Positions 38,786 to 48,789 are shown, numbered from the stretch's first letter. The stretch: 64,000 nt of DNA from Dickeya poaceiphila (GCF_007858975.2 NZ_CP042220.2:4092001-4156000), one strand, 5' to 3'. The notes: generated by a model not told the origin, from the letters alone. Numbers and translations: made by a program.

Positions 38786-39790
38786 TCAGAGTAAGGATTG
38801 GGTTTCAGGGAAACCGAAGCGAATGTTCATGCACTGTACCGCCTGCGCCGCCGCGCCTTTGAGCAGGTTATCTTCGGTAGCGACCACGATCAGGTGATCG
38901 TCTTGCACCACGAAGCCGATATCGCAGAACGGCAGCCCAACCACCGATTTCAGCGCCGGAACGCCTTTTTCATACAACCGTACCAGCGGTTTGTCGTGAT
39001 AAGCGTTGTGGTAGGCTTCCGCCACATCCTGCGCAGTGACGCCCGGCTGCAGGCGGCAGGTAATTGTCGCCAGAATACCGCGCGGGAAGTTGCCCAGATG
39101 CGGGGTGAAAATCACCGGAATGCCGAGATGGGTGGCGATTTCCGGATGATGACGATGATTGAAGATGCCATACGGTTGCAGGCTGACTTCACAGAAGCTG
39201 TTGGTCATGCTGGCTTTACGGCCAGCGCCGCTGACGCCGCTGGTGGCATCGATCACCGGCCACTGGTTCGGGTTCAGCAAACCACCTTCCACCAACGGTT
39301 TTAATGCCAGTTGAGACGCGGTCGGATAGCAACCCGGCACGGCAATAAGCCGCGCCTGTTTGATGCGATCCGCCTGCCACTCCGCCAGACCGTACACCGC
39401 CTGTGCCAGCCAGTCGGCGTGCTGGTGCTCGAAGCCGTAGTAGCGGGTATAAAATTCAGGGTCCTGCACGCGAAATGCGCCGGAAAGGTCGAACACGGTA
39501 CAACCGGCGTTCAGGAATTGCGGTGCCAGATCGTGGCTCACCTTGTGGTCGGTAGCCAGAAATACCACGTCAACACCTTTCGCCGCCTCGGCCACATCGG
39601 TCAGCGGCTGCACCGGTAAGTCAATAATGCCTTTAAGCTGAGGGTGCAGGTCGGAAATGCGTTTTCCCGCATCAACGCTTTGCGCGGACACCGCCAAAGC
39701 GGTTATGTTCATCTGCGGGTGACGGTTCAGGTACAAGGCCAGCTCAGCGCCGGTATAGCCACTTGCACCAACGATCAACGTATTCAGCAT
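38786..39790 (-). CDS. argC: N-acetyl-gamma-glutamyl-phosphate reductase
   Basis: ArgC reduces N-acetylglutamyl phosphate to the semialdehyde with NADPH, the third step of arginine synthesis. The 334-residue product has the NADP-binding [11 protein letters not shown] at residues 7-17 and the catalytic cysteine in [16 protein letters not shown] near residue 154. It is divergent from argE across the ARG boxes and is the promoter-proximal gene of argCBH. Confidence 0.97.
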   Translation of the reverse strand: MLNTLIVGASGYTGAELALYLNRHPQMNITALAVSAQSVDAGKRISDLHPQLKGIIDLPVQPLTDVAEAAKGVDVVFLATDHKVSHDLAPQFLNAGCTVFDLSGAFRVQDPEFYTRYYGFEHQHADWLAQAVYGLAEWQADRIKQARLIAVPGCYPTASQLALKPLVEGGLLNPNQWPVIDATSGVSGAGRKASMTNSFCEVSLQPYGIFNHRHHPEIATHLGIPVIFTPHLGNFPRGILATITCRLQPGVTAQDVAEAYHNAYHDKPLVRLYEKGVPALKSVVGLPFCDIGFVVQDDHLIVVATEDNLLKGAAAQAVQCMNIRFGFPETQSLL

Positions 39791-39939
39791 GAGTTCGGTA
39801 TACCTTTATTGCCAGATAGGTGGAACAGGGAGCAGGCTCATCAGCGCGGCCACGCCGTTCACCCACAACAGCCAGAAGAAACGATTATGCGACAATCTCG
39901 CCTCGCCGCACAGCTTGTGATTTCATTTCGCCTGGCATT

Positions 39940-39978
39940 ATTGTATTTTTATTCACAATAAATGCATGAATATTGATA
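39940..39978. promoter_or_regulatory. Paired ARG boxes between argC and argE
   Basis: ATTGTATTTTTATTCACA (39940-39957) and AATGCATGAATATTGATA (39961-39978) both resemble the 18-bp ARG box and are separated by exactly 3 bp, the spacing ArgR needs. They lie between divergent argC and argE, so ArgR with arginine should repress both transcripts. Confidence 0.87.
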
Positions 39979-40004
39979 CTATCCTAACCCAGAGGCTGTC
40001 AACA

Positions 40005-41156
40005 GTGAAGATGAATTTACCCCCTTTTATGGAGCTGTACCGGGCATTGATCGCCACCCCGTCCATCAGCGCCACCGAGCGCGCTCTGGATCAAAGCAAC
40101 GAAACCTTAATCAACCTGTTGGCGGGGTGGTTTAGCGACCTGGGTTTTCATGTCGATGTACAACCGGTTCCCGGCACCTTTAATAAATTCAACCTGCTGG
40201 CTCGTCTGGGTGAAGGCAATGGCGGTCTGCTGTTGGCCGGTCACACCGACACGGTGCCGTTTGACGAAGGACGCTGGACGCGCGACCCATTTACCCTTAC
40301 AGAACACGACAACAAGCTCTACGGGCTAGGCACTGCCGACATGAAAGGCTTTTTCGCCTTTATTCTTGATGCGCTGCGCGATGTGGATGCCAGTAAGCTG
40401 ACCAAGCCACTGTACATTCTGGCCACCGCAGATGAAGAAACGACGATGGCGGGTGCCAAGTATTTCTCCGAATCGACCGGGATTCGCCCGGATTGCGCGA
40501 TTATCGGCGAACCAACCTCGCTGCAACCGGTGCGTGCCCACAAAGGCCACATGTCGAACGTCGTTCGCATTCAGGGGCAGTCCGGCCACTCCAGCGACCC
40601 GTCACGCGGCGTCAACGCCATTGAACTGATGCACGAAGCCATTTCTGAACTGATGGGGCTGCGTAACACGCTTAAAGCGCGTTACCACAACCCGGCGTTC
40701 CACATTCCTTATCCGACCATGAATTTCGGCCACATTCATGGCGGCGATGCCGCTAACCGCATTTGCGCCTGCTGTGATCTGCATATGGATATTCGCCCAC
40801 TGCCGGGTATGACGCTAAGTGATCTCAATGGCCTGTTGAGTGAAGCACTGGCACCGGTCAGTGAGCGCTGGCCGGGCCGCCTGACCATCAGCGAATTGCA
40901 CCCGCCGATCCCAGGCTATGAATGCCCGGCGGACCATCAACTGGCACAGGTGGTGGAAAAACTGGTGGGTCAGCCGACCGATGTGGTGAATTACTGCACC
41001 GAAGCACCGTTCATTCAGGAACTATGCCCGACGTTGGTACTCGGCCCCGGCTCTATCAATCAGGCGCATCAACCGGACGAATTTATCGACATGTCGTTTA
41101 TCAAACCGACTCGTACATTGATTACCCAGTTAGTGCATCATTTCTGCCAGCAGTAA
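40005..41156 (+). CDS. argE: Acetylornithine deacetylase
   Basis: ArgE is a di-zinc M20 hydrolase that converts N-acetylornithine to ornithine. Visible metal and catalytic motifs are [16 protein letters not shown] near residue 77, [24 protein letters not shown] with the catalytic glutamates, and [19 protein letters not shown] near the end. A GTG at 40005 with AGAGG nine bases upstream gives MKMNLPPF and 383 residues, exactly aligned with E. coli; an ATG two codons later or one at 39966 (inside the ARG boxes) is less likely. It is divergent from argCBH. Confidence 0.94.
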   Translation: MKMNLPPFMELYRALIATPSISATERALDQSNETLINLLAGWFSDLGFHVDVQPVPGTFNKFNLLARLGEGNGGLLLAGHTDTVPFDEGRWTRDPFTLTEHDNKLYGLGTADMKGFFAFILDALRDVDASKLTKPLYILATADEETTMAGAKYFSESTGIRPDCAIIGEPTSLQPVRAHKGHMSNVVRIQGQSGHSSDPSRGVNAIELMHEAISELMGLRNTLKARYHNPAFHIPYPTMNFGHIHGGDAANRICACCDLHMDIRPLPGMTLSDLNGLLSEALAPVSERWPGRLTISELHPPIPGYECPADHQLAQVVEKLVGQPTDVVNYCTEAPFIQELCPTLVLGPGSINQAHQPDEFIDMSFIKPTRTLITQLVHHFCQQ

Positions 41157-41521
41157 TTCGTCTAGTGGCGCTGCCCGGCTCTCATCGCCGGGCGGCCTTG
41201 TCACCAGAGAAATCCCCGCTTCTGCACAATCTCTTCAGCACGATGCCAACTGGCCGCCTGTCTCTTTTATCGCCACCTCATTGCCTTATGCGTAAGGCCA
41301 CTCTTGCTTTCACCACCGCCATAGGATAAGTGTCACTTATAAACAAGCTTTTGTAATTAAATTTCACAAATTGCCTTTTTGCCGGTTAAGCAGGTACAAC
41401 TGTAACGATTAAGGAGCGTTCATTGACGAGTAATAGCGAACGTGGCTAGATAACAGACAGTAACCATACATTCTTTGTGTGTAATAAATTTACAAAAATC
41501 ACGAGGTGGATCAGCGTAACT
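41157..41521. other. argE-ppc intergenic region
   Basis: This 365-bp stretch holds a GC-rich hairpin (GCCCGGC/GCCGGGC at about 41173-41193) after argE and AT-rich sequence before ppc that should carry the ppc promoter. I see no gene in it. Confidence 0.5.
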
Positions 41522-44161
41522 ATGAATGAACAATATTCCGCTATGCGGAGCAATGTCAGTATGCTGGGTAAGCTACTCGGCGACACTATCAAGGATGCAC
41601 TGGGTGCCAACATCCTTGAGCGTGTTGAAACTATCCGCAAGCTGTCCAAAGCCTCGCGCGCTGGCAGTGAGACACATCGTCAGGCGTTGCTGACCACACT
41701 GCAGAACCTGTCTAACGACGAACTGCTGCCGGTTGCCCGTGCATTCAGCCAGTTTCTTAACCTGACCAACACCGCCGAGCAATACCACAGCATTTCTCCC
41801 CACGGCGAAGCGGCCAGCAACCCGGAAGCGCTGGCAACGGTGTTTCGCAACCTGAAAAGCCGCGACAATCTGAGTGACAAAGACATCCGCGATGCAGTGG
41901 AGTCTCTGTCTATTGAGCTGGTGCTGACCGCGCACCCAACTGAAATCACCCGCCGTACGCTGATCCACAAACTGGTTGAAGTGAATACCTGCCTCAAGCA
42001 GCTCGACCACGACGACCTGGCCGACTACGAACGCCACCAGATCATGCGCCGCCTGCGCCAGTTAATCGCCCAGTACTGGCATACCGATGAAATCCGCAAA
42101 ATCCGCCCGACGCCGGTAGACGAAGCCAAATGGGGCTTCGCGGTGGTGGAAAACAGCCTGTGGGATGGGGTGCCGGCGTTTCTGCGCGAACTTGATGAAC
42201 AGATGGACAGGGAACTCGGCTATCGCCTGCCGGTGGATTCGGTGCCGGTACGCTTCACCTCCTGGATGGGCGGCGACCGCGACGGCAACCCGAATGTGAC
42301 CGCCGAAGTCACCCGCCGTGTGCTATTGCTGAGCCGCTGGAAAGCCGCTGATCTGTTCCTGCGCGACGTGCAGGTGCTGGTGTCTGAACTGTCGATGACC
42401 ACCTGTACGCCAGAACTGCAACAACTGGCGGGCGGCGAGGACGTGCAGGAACCTTATCGAGAACTGATGAAAACACTGCGTGAGCAGTTGGTCACCACTC
42501 TGGACTATCTGGATGCACGGTTGAAAGGTGAACAACGGCTTGCCCCCAACGATCTGCTGGTCACCAACGAGCAGCTATGGGAACCGCTGTACGCCTGTTA
42601 TCAATCGCTACATGCCTGTGGCATGGGCATTATCGCCGATGGTCAGTTGCTCAATACTCTGCGCCGGGTGCGCTGTTTCGGCGTGCCGTTGGTACGTATT
42701 GATATACGCCAGGAGAGCACTCGTCATACCGAGGCGCTGGCGGAAATCACCCGCTATCTTGGGCTGGGAGATTACGAAAGCTGGTCGGAATCCGACAAGC
42801 AGGCGTTCCTGATCCGTGAGCTAAACTCCAAGCGTCCGCTGCTGCCGCGTCAGTGGGAACCGAGTACCGACACGCAGGAAGTGCTGGAAACCTGCCGGGT
42901 GATCGCCGAAACACCGCGTAACGCTATCGCCGCCTACGTTATCTCGATGGCACGCACGCCGTCCGACGTGTTGGCGGTGCATTTGCTGCTAAAAGAAGCC
43001 GGTTGCCCGTACGCACTGCCGGTAGCGCCGCTGTTCGAAACACTGGACGACCTGAATAATGCCGACAGCGTCATGACCCAGTTGCTCAATATTGACTGGT
43101 ATCGCGGCTTCATTCAGGGCAAACAAATGGTGATGATCGGCTATTCCGATTCCGCCAAAGACGCCGGGGTAATGGCCGCCTCCTGGGCGCAGTACCGCGC
43201 ACAAGACGCGCTAATCAAGACCTGCGAAAAATACGGTATCGCGTTGACGTTGTTCCATGGTCGCGGCGGCTCCATTGGCCGTGGCGGTGCACCGGCCCAT
43301 GCGGCACTGCTCTCTCAACCGCCCGGCAGCCTGAAAGGTGGCCTGCGTGTGACCGAGCAAGGCGAGATGATCCGCTTCAAGTTCGGCCTGCCGGAAGTCA
43401 CCATCAGCAGCCTGTCGCTCTACACTTCCGCTATTCTGGAAGCCAACCTGCAGCCGCCGCCGGAACCGAAGCCGGAGTGGCATCACATCATGGATGAACT
43501 GTCGTGTATTTCCTGCGATATGTACCGTGGTTATGTGCGAGAAAACCCGGACTTCGTGCCTTACTTCCGTGCTGCCACACCGGAGCTGGAACTGGGGAAA
43601 CTGCCGTTAGGGTCGCGTCCGGCCAAGCGTCGGCCAAACGGCGGCGTGGAAAGCCTGCGCGCGATTCCGTGGATTTTCGCCTGGACGCAGAACCGCCTGA
43701 TGCTTCCGGCCTGGCTGGGGGCTGGCGCTGCGTTGCAGCATGTTATCGACAACGGTCATCAGAACCAGTTGGAAGCCATGTGTCGAGACTGGCCATTCTT
43801 CTCTACCCGCATCGCTATGTTGGAAATGGTGTTCGCCAAGGCTGACCTGTGGCTGGCGGAATATTACGATCAACGATTAGTGGACGAGACATTGTGGCCG
43901 CTCGGTAAACAGTTGCGTGAACAGTTGGAAAAAGACATCAAAGCGGTGTTGACCATCTCCAACGACGACCACCTGATGGCCGATCTGCCGTGGATTGCCG
44001 AATCGATCGCGTTGCGCAACGTCTACACCGACCCGCTCAACGTATTGCAGGCAGAATTACTGCACCGTTCACGTCAGCAAGACACGTTGGACCCACAGGT
44101 AGAACAGGCGCTGATGGTCACCATCGCTGGCGTCGCTGCCGGGATGCGTAATACCGGTTAA
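41522..44161 (+). CDS. ppc: Phosphoenolpyruvate carboxylase
   Basis: Ppc adds bicarbonate to phosphoenolpyruvate to form oxaloacetate, the main anaplerotic step on sugars. The 879-residue product has the catalytic histidine in [12 protein letters not shown] near residue 138, [14 protein letters not shown] near 245, the mobile-loop arginine in [14 protein letters not shown] near 585, and the C-terminal MRNTG that forms part of the allosteric aspartate site. The ATG at 41522 begins [11 protein letters not shown] as in E. coli; the longer frame from 41477 is rejected. It keeps the E. coli order ppc-argE-argCBH. Confidence 0.97.
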   Translation: MNEQYSAMRSNVSMLGKLLGDTIKDALGANILERVETIRKLSKASRAGSETHRQALLTTLQNLSNDELLPVARAFSQFLNLTNTAEQYHSISPHGEAASNPEALATVFRNLKSRDNLSDKDIRDAVESLSIELVLTAHPTEITRRTLIHKLVEVNTCLKQLDHDDLADYERHQIMRRLRQLIAQYWHTDEIRKIRPTPVDEAKWGFAVVENSLWDGVPAFLRELDEQMDRELGYRLPVDSVPVRFTSWMGGDRDGNPNVTAEVTRRVLLLSRWKAADLFLRDVQVLVSELSMTTCTPELQQLAGGEDVQEPYRELMKTLREQLVTTLDYLDARLKGEQRLAPNDLLVTNEQLWEPLYACYQSLHACGMGIIADGQLLNTLRRVRCFGVPLVRIDIRQESTRHTEALAEITRYLGLGDYESWSESDKQAFLIRELNSKRPLLPRQWEPSTDTQEVLETCRVIAETPRNAIAAYVISMARTPSDVLAVHLLLKEAGCPYALPVAPLFETLDDLNNADSVMTQLLNIDWYRGFIQGKQMVMIGYSDSAKDAGVMAASWAQYRAQDALIKTCEKYGIALTLFHGRGGSIGRGGAPAHAALLSQPPGSLKGGLRVTEQGEMIRFKFGLPEVTISSLSLYTSAILEANLQPPPEPKPEWHHIMDELSCISCDMYRGYVRENPDFVPYFRAATPELELGKLPLGSRPAKRRPNGGVESLRAIPWIFAWTQNRLMLPAWLGAGAALQHVIDNGHQNQLEAMCRDWPFFSTRIAMLEMVFAKADLWLAEYYDQRLVDETLWPLGKQLREQLEKDIKAVLTISNDDHLMADLPWIAESIALRNVYTDPLNVLQAELLHRSRQQDTLDPQVEQALMVTIAGVAAGMRNTG

Positions 44162-44180
44162 TTACGAATACCGTTACAAC

Positions 44181-44207
44181 AAACCGGGAGTCTGTGACTC
44201 CCGGTTT
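44181..44207 (+). terminator. Terminator of ppc
   Basis: AAACCGGGAGTC and GACTCCCGGTTT form a perfect 12-bp stem around TGT, 19 bp after ppc. The T-tract is short but the stem is strong. Confidence 0.8.
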
Positions 44208-44224
44208 ATATTCATCTCATGTTA

Positions 44225-44419
44225 TATACCCGTCATACTTCAAGTTGCAGGTGCGTTGGCTGCCCTCGCTCACCCCAGTCACTTACTTAAGTAAGCGCCT
44301 GGGGATTCACTCAGTTGCCGCGTTACAAGGCTCATATGAGCCTTGCCCTAACGGGCCAAGGCGTTGCGTTGTTCAACGCGCGAGCGTGTTGTCCTGCAAC
44401 TCGAATTATTTAGGGTATA
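44225..44419. repeat. ERIC-type element (about 195 bp)
   Basis: The central palindrome at 44267-44310 contains CTCACCCCAGTCACTTACTT and AAGTAAGCGCCTGGGGATT, the two arms used as ERIC consensus. The ends TATACCC (44225-44231) and GGGTATA (44413-44419) are inverted repeats, and TTCAAGTTGCAGG and CCTGCAACTCGAA are inner arms. At 195 bp it is longer than the standard 127 bp because of extra sequence in its right half. It has inserted at, or now forms, the 3' end of the membrane-protein gene on the minus strand. Confidence 0.9.
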
Positions 44420-45012
44420 TTGCTACTTTCTTTGTCTGTGTCCGTTTTTTTGTCCGTACGTTCTTTTTCTTTATCCGTACTCTCTTCTTCAATACTTTTT
44501 CCCTTGATATCAGAAGGGAATAAATTTCTTATTACAACGACAAAGACTGCAACAATATTTATTGTCACACCAGAAATAAGAGCAATAACAATTTCTTTAT
44601 CCAGCTTAAAGTCATGTGCATCAAACTGAATAAATAACAACCTGAATGTTGGATAGGATGACCCTTGCAGGAGGAGAATAACGATCAGGGCAATCGACCA
44701 CAGCCAAACAAAACGATACGCCTTCAATGCATAAGCCTGTCGCATATCAAGCTGTTGTTGCTGTAGTTTGACTTTTCCATGCAACAGCTCAACTCGAAGA
44801 GCAGACATTCGCTGAGACATCGCAGCATTTGCTCTCTTTAGTCTGGCAATATCTTGTTCTTCTAATGTCGCTTCCGAGTAAGATTCACTAATTTCTTCTG
44901 TCGTAAACAGGTCTTCACGCGCTAAAGACAGATTATTATTTTCCTGACTTCGCCGCGTCGCCTGTTTTAATTTTTGATTAAATAAAACATCATCGCTCTT
45001 GGGGGCTTTCAT
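44410..45012 (-). CDS. Two-helix membrane protein, probable toxin partner of Panacea protein
   Basis: I do not recognise a named family. The 200-residue protein has a hydrophilic N-terminus (1-45), a likely coiled coil (about 48-95), a membrane helix at about 101-118, a second at about 141-164, and a highly charged Lys/Glu/Asp tail (168-200). A TTG farther up overlaps the upstream gene; the ATG at 45012, 7 bp after its stop, is preferred. The last codons (NIP and the stop) lie inside the ERIC element, so the tail may have been altered by insertion. Position after a Panacea-domain gene suggests a membrane-acting toxin or abortive-infection effector; this is inference. Confidence 0.75.
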   Translation of the reverse strand: MKAPKSDDVLFNQKLKQATRRSQENNNLSLAREDLFTTEEISESYSEATLEEQDIARLKRANAAMSQRMSALRVELLHGKVKLQQQQLDMRQAYALKAYRFVWLWSIALIVILLLQGSSYPTFRLLFIQFDAHDFKLDKEIVIALISGVTINIVAVFVVVIRNLFPSDIKGKSIEEESTDKEKERTDKKTDTDKESSNIP

Positions 45013-45019
45013 AAAAAAC

Positions 45020-45544
45020 CTATAACCCAAGCTTTTGTTTCATGGCAGCTTTAATAATTTCATTATCGATGACAAAGCCTCTTCGGCTGCCATCATGATG
45101 ATCACTACGGGTAATACTCCAGGCAGAGTCCGGTGCGTGAGTCAAATTTGACAGGAAGGTGGCGCTCTTATCGCCATAGGTATCTAAAATAGCATCCATC
45201 ACGGAATGTGCTCTGGTATCCGCGCTATCAACATACGGCGTAATAAATCCGACATCAGGAACACCAGTACTATCATCTGCATCAATCAAATCAAATTCAG
45301 TGCCAAAAGAATCAATATTTTTAGCGCCATATGTTTTGAATTCGTGATAAATCGAATCGATAACAGGACCAAATTTCCAGGCTTTCACGGTTTCGTTAAT
45401 TAGAGGACGGTCATCGATAGCCAGCATCCATGCATGAGCAAAATAAACCAGTTTCTGTAACTTCATTGGTGTGAGATCTGTAATCCCTCGATCTTTTGCT
45501 TTTTTTATCAAGGAGTTGGCAACAGATATCGCAGAATAAGCCAT
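45020..45544 (-). CDS. Panacea-domain (DUF4065/SocA-like) protein, probable antitoxin
   Basis: The 174-residue protein has the Panacea signature: MKLQKLVYFAHAWMLAID (residues 27-44), KAWKFGPVIDSIYHEFKTYG (54-73) and a C-terminal LTHAPDSAW (134-142). Panacea domains serve as interchangeable antitoxins for many toxin types, and as the proteolysis adaptor SocA in Caulobacter. A strong AAGGAGG site lies 6 bp before the ATG. The gene is first in an operon with the membrane protein. A LexA-like box overlaps its promoter. AT-rich composition and lack of related neighbours suggest horizontal acquisition. Confidence 0.88.
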   Translation of the reverse strand: MAYSAISVANSLIKKAKDRGITDLTPMKLQKLVYFAHAWMLAIDDRPLINETVKAWKFGPVIDSIYHEFKTYGAKNIDSFGTEFDLIDADDSTGVPDVGFITPYVDSADTRAHSVMDAILDTYGDKSATFLSNLTHAPDSAWSITRSDHHDGSRRGFVIDNEIIKAAMKQKLGL

Positions 45545-45879
45545 TTTACGCCTCCTTTTTGATTTACTAAGATAACACCAAACTGTTTATATATACAGTA
45601 CTAATTTAATACCAATGGTACCAAAAAAAAATGATAAGTCCAGAATTCAAAATATATACAAAACAAAAAATTACCAATAAAGAAACAACGCGAGTTTGAT
45701 GCCTGAGGCTTATCAATAAACAATATTTATCTCAATATCAAAAATTCTATATTAACCGATTCACATCAGGCTTGATGACCTCACATCACCTCATCCCTCT
45801 TTTGGCAAGATGGCGTAAACCAGATTTCGGTAATGGAAGGCCATTCACACGCAGCAACCGGTATAAGCGTATAAGCAGC
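45545..45879. other. AT-rich promoter region of the Panacea operon
   Basis: These 335 bp contain no credible gene. They hold the LexA-like promoter block, an odd-centred palindrome TACCAATGGTA at 45610-45620 that could be a second operator, and a long AT-rich tract toward the phosphatase gene. Confidence 0.55.
45583..45615 (-). promoter_or_regulatory. Promoter with overlapping LexA (SOS) box
   Basis: CTGTTTATATATACAG (45583-45598) has the LexA core CTGT-N8-ACAG and differs from CTGTATATATATACAG by one base. On the minus strand a -35 TTGGTA (45610-45615) and a -10 TATAAA (45586-45591) are 18 bp apart, so LexA would cover the -10. The Panacea ATG is about 39 bp downstream. This predicts induction on DNA damage. 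Confidence 0.75.
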
Positions 45880-46662
45880 CTACGCCAGATACTTCTCTCG
45901 CAGCGCATCACGCGACGAGGCATCCAGACCATAATCCTGCGCCAGCCAGTTATCCACTGAACCATATCTGTCACGGATAGTATGCAACGCCGTCACCAGA
46001 AACTCTTCACGGGCGGAAAGCACGAAATCAAAGCGTTTCAGCGCCTTCTCGCTCAGACTCGATGCCAAATCTTCCAGCAACTGACGGCGAAACGGGGTAA
46101 GCGTAGACTCCGTGACCAGATAGTCTTCCATCACCGTCTGCTCATCTGCACCCAGTGCAAACAACACCAGCGCGCAACCGATGCCGGTCCGATCCTTACC
46201 CACCGCGCAATGTTGCACCAGCGCACCATCGTCAGGCTGGCGCAGCAACGCCACCAGATGTTGATACGCCGGATTGCCAAACGGTAAACGGCGATACAAC
46301 TCCAGCATAAAAGCGCGGGAATCAAACGCTTCAAGTTTTTCCGACCCCAGAGTTTCCAGGCTGGCGGTCACTTCATGCCGCAACGGGTTGGCCGGTACCG
46401 GATGATAGCGAGCGCCAGACCACAGTCGGTCAGGCCGCAGCGCCGCTTCGTCCTGATCACGATAATCCACCACATGCGCCACCGGCACACTGGCGAGATG
46501 GTCGATATCTCGCTCGCTCAACATATCCAGCGCACCGGAGCGAAACAGTTTGCCACGCCGGACCTGTCGTCCACCCGCCACGCGGATGCCGCCCAAATCA
46601 CGAAAATTAACGCCACCATCAAGCGGCAGCAACGAGGGATGCAGTAATGAGGATGAGGTCAT
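45880..46662 (-). CDS. Tyrosine-phosphatase-like protein (Y_phosphatase3 type)
   Basis: The 260-residue protein belongs to the bacterial tyrosine/lipid phosphatase family. The CX5R active-site loop reads HCAVGKDRTG (151-160), with nucleophile Cys152 and Arg158. An N-terminal NFRDLGG (19-25) and LFRSG (39-43) block, and VVDYRDQDE (64-72), are typical. No signal peptide is apparent with the ATG at 46662, which follows a GGGAAAG site; the frame opens slightly further up. It stands alone between the Panacea island and udp. The substrate is unknown; both phosphotyrosine and phosphoinositide activity occur in the family. Confidence 0.85.
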   Translation of the reverse strand: MTSSSLLHPSLLPLDGGVNFRDLGGIRVAGGRQVRRGKLFRSGALDMLSERDIDHLASVPVAHVVDYRDQDEAALRPDRLWSGARYHPVPANPLRHEVTASLETLGSEKLEAFDSRAFMLELYRRLPFGNPAYQHLVALLRQPDDGALVQHCAVGKDRTGIGCALVLFALGADEQTVMEDYLVTESTLTPFRRQLLEDLASSLSEKALKRFDFVLSAREEFLVTALHTIRDRYGSVDNWLAQDYGLDASSRDALREKYLA

Positions 46663-46841
46663 ATCTTTCCCTGTAGTTAGCAACAAAAGTGATCAACAAG
46701 CGTGATCAACGATGAGTTAGCCATACTGAATGATCATGGTTAAACCATCACCGAACCATGCAGACTGGTACGTATTATCAAACCTGACAATTAAATTAGC
46801 ATGAAGGAAGACAAACAGATGAACAGCCTGTGGGAAAGCTG

Positions 46842-46878
46842 AAAAGGCGGTACGAAGATGATGCCGTGTCGTACCGCC
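46842..46878 (-). terminator. Likely terminator of udp
   Basis: On the minus strand GGCGGTACGA and TCGTACCGCC form a 10-bp stem around a 13-nt loop, followed by TTTT. It lies about 35 bp after udp. Confidence 0.68.
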
Positions 46879-46911
46879 GCGCCGAACGCATGTCCGGCGA
46901 TGGAATCACAC

Positions 46912-47673
46912 TTAAGCACTAAGCAGTTTGCGAGCTGCCGACAACACCACATTGACGGATGCATGTTCCGCTTTTTGCATCGTGGCAGTATCAGGTATTT
47001 CCTGCTGAGTACGGTTCACAATCACACCCGCTACCATCCCGGCGCGCAGGCCCTGACTGGCGCACATGGTCAGCAACGTGGCGGACTCCATTTCGTAGTT
47101 CAGCACGCCCATGCTCTGCCATTCAGCCATCGATCCCTGAAAACGCCGTACTACCCGGCCAGAATACGTATCGTAACGCTCCTGACCCGGATAGAAAGTA
47201 TCCGACGAGGCAGTAATGCCGACATGCAAGGTCGCTCCGGCGTCATTCGCCGCCTGCGCCAATGCGGAGGTACAGGCAAAATCCGCCACTGCCGGGAACT
47301 CCAGCGGCGCAAAGTGCAAACTGGCACCGTCGAGACGTACCGCCGCTGTGGTGACCAGCACGTCGCCCACTGCAATATGCGGCTGGATAGCGCCAGTTGT
47401 ACCAACCCGCAGGAAAGTGCGCACGCCCAGTTGCGCCAGTTCCTCCACCGCAATCGATGTGGACGGGCCACCAATACCGGTGGAGCAGACAATCACCGGT
47501 TTACCCGCCAGCTCCGCACGCCAGGAAGTAAACTCCCTATGCGATGCCAGAAAAACCGGGTTCTCCATCAACCGGGCGATTTTCTCTACGCGAGCAGGAT
47601 CACCGGGCACAATCGCCAGCGTAGCCCCTTGTAAATCCTGCTTTGTTAAACCGAGGTGAAATACATCGGACAT
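46912..47673 (-). CDS. udp: Uridine phosphorylase
   Basis: Udp reversibly splits uridine with phosphate to uracil and ribose-1-phosphate in pyrimidine salvage. The 253-residue hexameric enzyme shows [13 protein letters not shown] (21-33), the phosphate/ribose-binding RVGTTGAIQ and the nucleoside-binding [13 protein letters not shown] near residue 195. A consensus CRP site lies about 115 bp upstream, as expected of a catabolite-controlled nucleoside gene. It is divergent from ysgA, the same pairing as in E. coli. Confidence 0.96.
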   Translation of the reverse strand: MSDVFHLGLTKQDLQGATLAIVPGDPARVEKIARLMENPVFLASHREFTSWRAELAGKPVIVCSTGIGGPSTSIAVEELAQLGVRTFLRVGTTGAIQPHIAVGDVLVTTAAVRLDGASLHFAPLEFPAVADFACTSALAQAANDAGATLHVGITASSDTFYPGQERYDTYSGRVVRRFQGSMAEWQSMGVLNYEMESATLLTMCASQGLRAGMVAGVIVNRTQQEIPDTATMQKAEHASVNVVLSAARKLLSA

Positions 47674-47787
47674 AAACGCCTCCCAGACAAGCTCTCAGTT
47701 ACCCAACGATCTTAGCGCACAGATTGTCGCCATTAAGTGAAGTACATCGCTGATTGGAAAGTAACAAATATCTATTTACATTAATAT

Positions 47788-47803
47788 TGTGATTTTAATC
47801 ACA
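47788..47803. promoter_or_regulatory. CRP binding site between udp and ysgA
   Basis: TGTGATTTTAATCACA is a perfect CRP dyad (TGTGA-N6-TCACA). It lies between the divergent genes and most likely activates udp with cAMP-CRP. Confidence 0.88.
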
Positions 47804-47961
47804 TCAATGACTGTAATTAGCGCATGTTGCGTCACGCAATGTGGCACTGATTGCCCTATCTGGCTGCGACTATTCTCAATACACTACAAATTTTCTACAC
47901 TTGCTTAACGCGGGAGCGACATTGCCCCGCAGGCAGATCCCGTCTTGATAAAGGAAAGGCA

Positions 47962-48789
47962 ATGAAAACCGATGCGTTACTGACTCTCAGAGAGACCACA
48001 CGGGCATTTTCGCCAGCCGTTATGCCGCTGGCTTCTTCCGCGATTATCACCGACGCCACCGGGCTGATTGCTGGTGAAACCACCATCCCCTCGCAAGGTG
48101 ATAACCTACCTGCTTATGTCGCCAGGCCCGAACAGGCAGCCGACCCACTACCGATTGTCTTGGTGGTACAGGAAATCTTTGGCGTGCATGAGCATATCCG
48201 CGATGTGTGCCGACGACTGGCTAAACAAGGTTATCTGGCCATCGCACCAGAACTTTATTTCCGTCAGGGCGACCCGCAGCAGTACAACGATATTCCGACG
48301 CTGATGCACGAACTGGTCAGCAAGGTACCGGACAATCAGGTGCTGTCCGACCTTGACCATACCGCACATTGGGCAGTGCGTCAGGGCGGCGATGCCAAAC
48401 GTCTGGCGATTACCGGTTTCTGCTGGGGCGGTCGCATCAGTTGGTTGTACGCCGCACATAATCCGCAGTTAAAAGCCGCCGTCGCCTGGTATGGCAAACT
48501 GGTTGCGGAAAAAACGCTAACCTCGCCGCAACATCCGGTGGATGTGGCGAAAGATCTGAGCGCACCGGTACTCGGACTTTATGGTGGGCAGGACAAAAGC
48601 ATCCCGCTGGAACAGGTGGAAACCATGCGTCAGGCATTACGGGCGGCCAACGCCGATGCGGAGATCGTAGTTTATCCAGACGCGGACCATGCTTTCCACG
48701 CCGATTACCGCGCGACTTACCACGAAGCCTCAGCCAAAGACGGCTGGCAACGTATGCTGGCGTGGTTTGCACGCTACGGCGTGGTGTAA
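47962..48789 (+). CDS. ysgA: Dienelactone hydrolase family protein
   Basis: This is an alpha/beta hydrolase of the dienelactone hydrolase family. The nucleophile cysteine is in GFCWGGRISW, the conserved glutamate in VVQEIFGVHEH, the aspartate in YGGQDKSIP and the histidine in DADHAFHADYR. The ATG at 47962, with AAGGAAAGG upstream, gives 275 residues; the frame from 47851 would include the promoter region. Its physiological substrate in enterobacteria is not known. It lies between udp and metE as in E. coli. Confidence 0.9.
   Translation: MKTDALLTLRETTRAFSPAVMPLASSAIITDATGLIAGETTIPSQGDNLPAYVARPEQAADPLPIVLVVQEIFGVHEHIRDVCRRLAKQGYLAIAPELYFRQGDPQQYNDIPTLMHELVSKVPDNQVLSDLDHTAHWAVRQGGDAKRLAITGFCWGGRISWLYAAHNPQLKAAVAWYGKLVAEKTLTSPQHPVDVAKDLSAPVLGLYGGQDKSIPLEQVETMRQALRAANADAEIVVYPDADHAFHADYRATYHEASAKDGWQRMLAWFARYGVV

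Noticed and set aside
44330..44345. Small palindrome GGCTCATATGAGCC as an attachment site
   Set aside because: It lies inside the ERIC element and no integrase or second copy is visible.
45772..45960. 62-codon frame on the + strand
   Set aside because: It is antisense to the end of the phosphatase gene and lacks any support.
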